Positions 59,292-60,470 of a stretch of 60,470 nt of DNA are shown here, piece after piece. Both the position numbers and the translations under genes were made by a program. Numbering within the stretch: the stretch's first letter is position 1; each line of letters opens with the position of its first letter. Below the pieces are notes generated by a model. That model saw only the letters and a list, made by a program, of their open reading frames with translations, had not been told where the DNA came from and did no database searches. This DNA is from an uncultured Clostridia bacterium (GTDB lineage Bacteria; Bacillota; Clostridia; Oscillospirales; Acutalibacteraceae): the NCBI GenBank assembly GCA_937884975.1, contig CAKZZS010000057.1, positions 1 to 60,470 of the forward strand, given 5' to 3'.

Positions 59292-60410
59292 ATGTCAGAC
59301 TATTTCGGCAAAGACACTCCGAAGCTCGGCTTCGGTCTTATGAGACTTCCGAAAAAGGGAGTAAAAATCGATATTGAGCAGACAAAAAAGATGGTCGATA
59401 TGTTTATTGACGCAGGCTTTACATACTTTGACACGGCTTACGTTTATATCGGAAGCGAAAGCGCAACAAAAAAGGCTCTTGTAGAGCGATATGACCGTGA
59501 AGCTTACACTCTTGCGGATAAAATCAACGCCAGCGTTGCTCCGACGGAAAAGTTTGCAAAAAAAGAGTTTTTCACAAGTCTTGAAAGAACGGGAGCAGGT
59601 TATTTTGACTACTATCTGCTTCATGCGTTTATGGAAAACAACTACGAAAAATACGACAAGTTCCACCTCTGGGATTTTGTAAAGGAGCAGAAGGCAAAGG
59701 GACTTATAAAGCATTACGGCTTCTCGTTTCACGGCGGTCCGAAGCTGCTCGACAAGCTTCTTACTGAGCACCCCGACGTTGAATTTGTCCAGCTTCAGCT
59801 AAACTACGCGGACTGGGAAAATTCAAAAATTACCTCAAGAGCAAATTACGAGGTAGCGCGAAATCACGGAAAAGCCATTACCGTAATGGAGCCGGTAAAG
59901 GGCGGCGCTCTTGCAAAGCCGGACAGCAAAATTCAGGAGCTGTTCTCCGCCTATTCACCCGATATGTCCGCCGCGTCCTGGGCGATACGCTTTGCCGCCT
60001 CGCTTGACGGAATTCTCACTGTACTTTCGGGTATGTCTAATATCGAACAGATGCAGGATAATCTCTCATATATGAAGGATTTCAAACCGCTTAACGAGGA
60101 AGAGCAGAAAATCATTCAGCAAGCGCAACGCATACTCGGTCAGTCCTCAACCGTCCCCTGCACCGCCTGTCACTACTGCACGGAAGGATGTCCTATGCAA
60201 ATACCGATTCCCGACGTTTTTTCGGCGCTTAATCTTCAGCTGGGCAACGGTCAGCTTGACGAGGCGAAAAAAGCGTATAAGCTGATTTCCGAAGCAGGTC
60301 ACAAGGCTTCCGACTGTATTGAATGCGGCCAGTGCGAGGGCGCCTGCCCACAGCACATTTCAATTATTGAATGCTTAAAAAAGGCTTCGGAAATTCTTGA
60401 AAATAACTGA
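59292..60410 (+). CDS. Aldo/keto reductase with C-terminal 4Fe-4S ferredoxin-like domain
   Basis: The 372-residue protein has an aldo/keto reductase barrel (LGFGLMRLPKKG; TYFDTAYVY with the catalytic Asp/Tyr; a KHYGFSFHG motif) at about residues 1-280. Two Cys clusters follow, CTACHYCTEGCP and CIECGQCEGACP, able to hold two 4Fe-4S centres. Similar iron-sulfur AKRs of anaerobes are thought to move electrons between NAD(P)H or ferredoxin and a carbonyl. It starts 17 bases after larC behind GAGGTG, so it may be co-transcribed with the NPN genes. The substrate is unknown. Confidence 0.92.
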   Translation: MSDYFGKDTPKLGFGLMRLPKKGVKIDIEQTKKMVDMFIDAGFTYFDTAYVYIGSESATKKALVERYDREAYTLADKINASVAPTEKFAKKEFFTSLERTGAGYFDYYLLHAFMENNYEKYDKFHLWDFVKEQKAKGLIKHYGFSFHGGPKLLDKLLTEHPDVEFVQLQLNYADWENSKITSRANYEVARNHGKAITVMEPVKGGALAKPDSKIQELFSAYSPDMSAASWAIRFAASLDGILTVLSGMSNIEQMQDNLSYMKDFKPLNEEEQKIIQQAQRILGQSSTVPCTACHYCTEGCPMQIPIPDVFSALNLQLGNGQLDEAKKAYKLISEAGHKASDCIECGQCEGACPQHISIIECLKKASEILENN

Positions 60411-60470
60411 TATTTAGTGATTTGTCAAACTAAGTGCAACACTTATTAAGCTCAAAGTCCCATAAATCTT
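60411..60470. other. Window end, no feature seen
   Basis: Sixty bases after the aldo/keto reductase stop. I see no hairpin or start of a gene. Confidence 0.6.

Overview
The window looks like a chromosomal segment of a spore-forming, gut-type Clostridia (Oscillospirales/Ruminococcaceae-like). Reasons: sporulation genes (yabP, yabQ, ylbJ, yqfC, yqfD, sipL, spoIVA), Gram-positive Shine-Dalgarno sites before nearly every gene, intrinsic terminators, moderate GC, zinc-ribbon membrane proteins, GPH sugar symporters, and hairpin-rich intergenic repeats of the kind seen in gut Firmicutes. No phage, IS transposase, CRISPR array or origin was recognised. About 58 protein genes, two tRNA genes, one truncated regulator gene and one candidate non-coding RNA can be supported.

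Layout. 1-1.9 kb holds the yabP-yabQ-divIC-yabR block in the Bacillus order, behind a sigma-E-like promoter. 2-5.5 kb holds a DHHW protein, a phosphoesterase and a D-Ala-D-Ala carboxypeptidase. 5.5-8 kb holds ylbJ diverging from yqfC-yqfD across a perfect palindrome that encodes a mirror-image sigma-E-like promoter on each strand. 8-14.7 kb holds GtrA, exonuclease III, a DUF1287 protein, a TTP-repeat surface protein and the sipL-spoIVA operon. 14.7-19.4 kb is rich in interspersed repeats around a GPH transporter, rnhA, a HAD phosphatase, a lipid-kinase-like gene and tRNA-Ala. 19.5-33 kb holds an ECF sigma/anti-sigma pair, three zinc-ribbon membrane proteins, a COG0523 GTPase with a His/Asp-rich loop, YdcF, phosphoesterases, a second GPH transporter and a secreted M14-like peptidase.

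33.1-34.0 kb is the strangest stretch. A tRNA-Gln gene is followed by two near-identical ~130 bp hairpin elements, each ending in a copy of the tRNA 3' end. Between them lies a ~100 nt RNA gene candidate with a consensus TTGACA-17-TATAAT promoter. tRNA-Ala at 19.35 kb has the same architecture: spacer hairpins, then a 20 bp copy of its own 3' end starting at the T-loop.

34-46.6 kb is mostly leftward metabolic and stress genes: a membrane-anchored GT1 glycosyltransferase with an AbrB switch, MFS, GtrA, an MBL-rubredoxin fusion, a TetR remnant, a cyclophilin-like lipoprotein, an alpha/beta hydrolase lacking the usual serine, an exonuclease, an HD protein, a PatB-type lyase and an M29 aminopeptidase. 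46.8-51.5 kb is a tight operon pfkB-gnd-HAD-larA-like. 56.6-59.3 kb encodes the whole nickel-pincer (NPN) cofactor pathway, larE-larB-larC. Together these suggest a nickel-dependent sugar-acid epimerase feeding a kinase and 6-phosphogluconate dehydrogenase. A helix-turn-helix protein coupled to a zinc-ribbon/LRR surface protein lies between them (54.2-56.4 kb).
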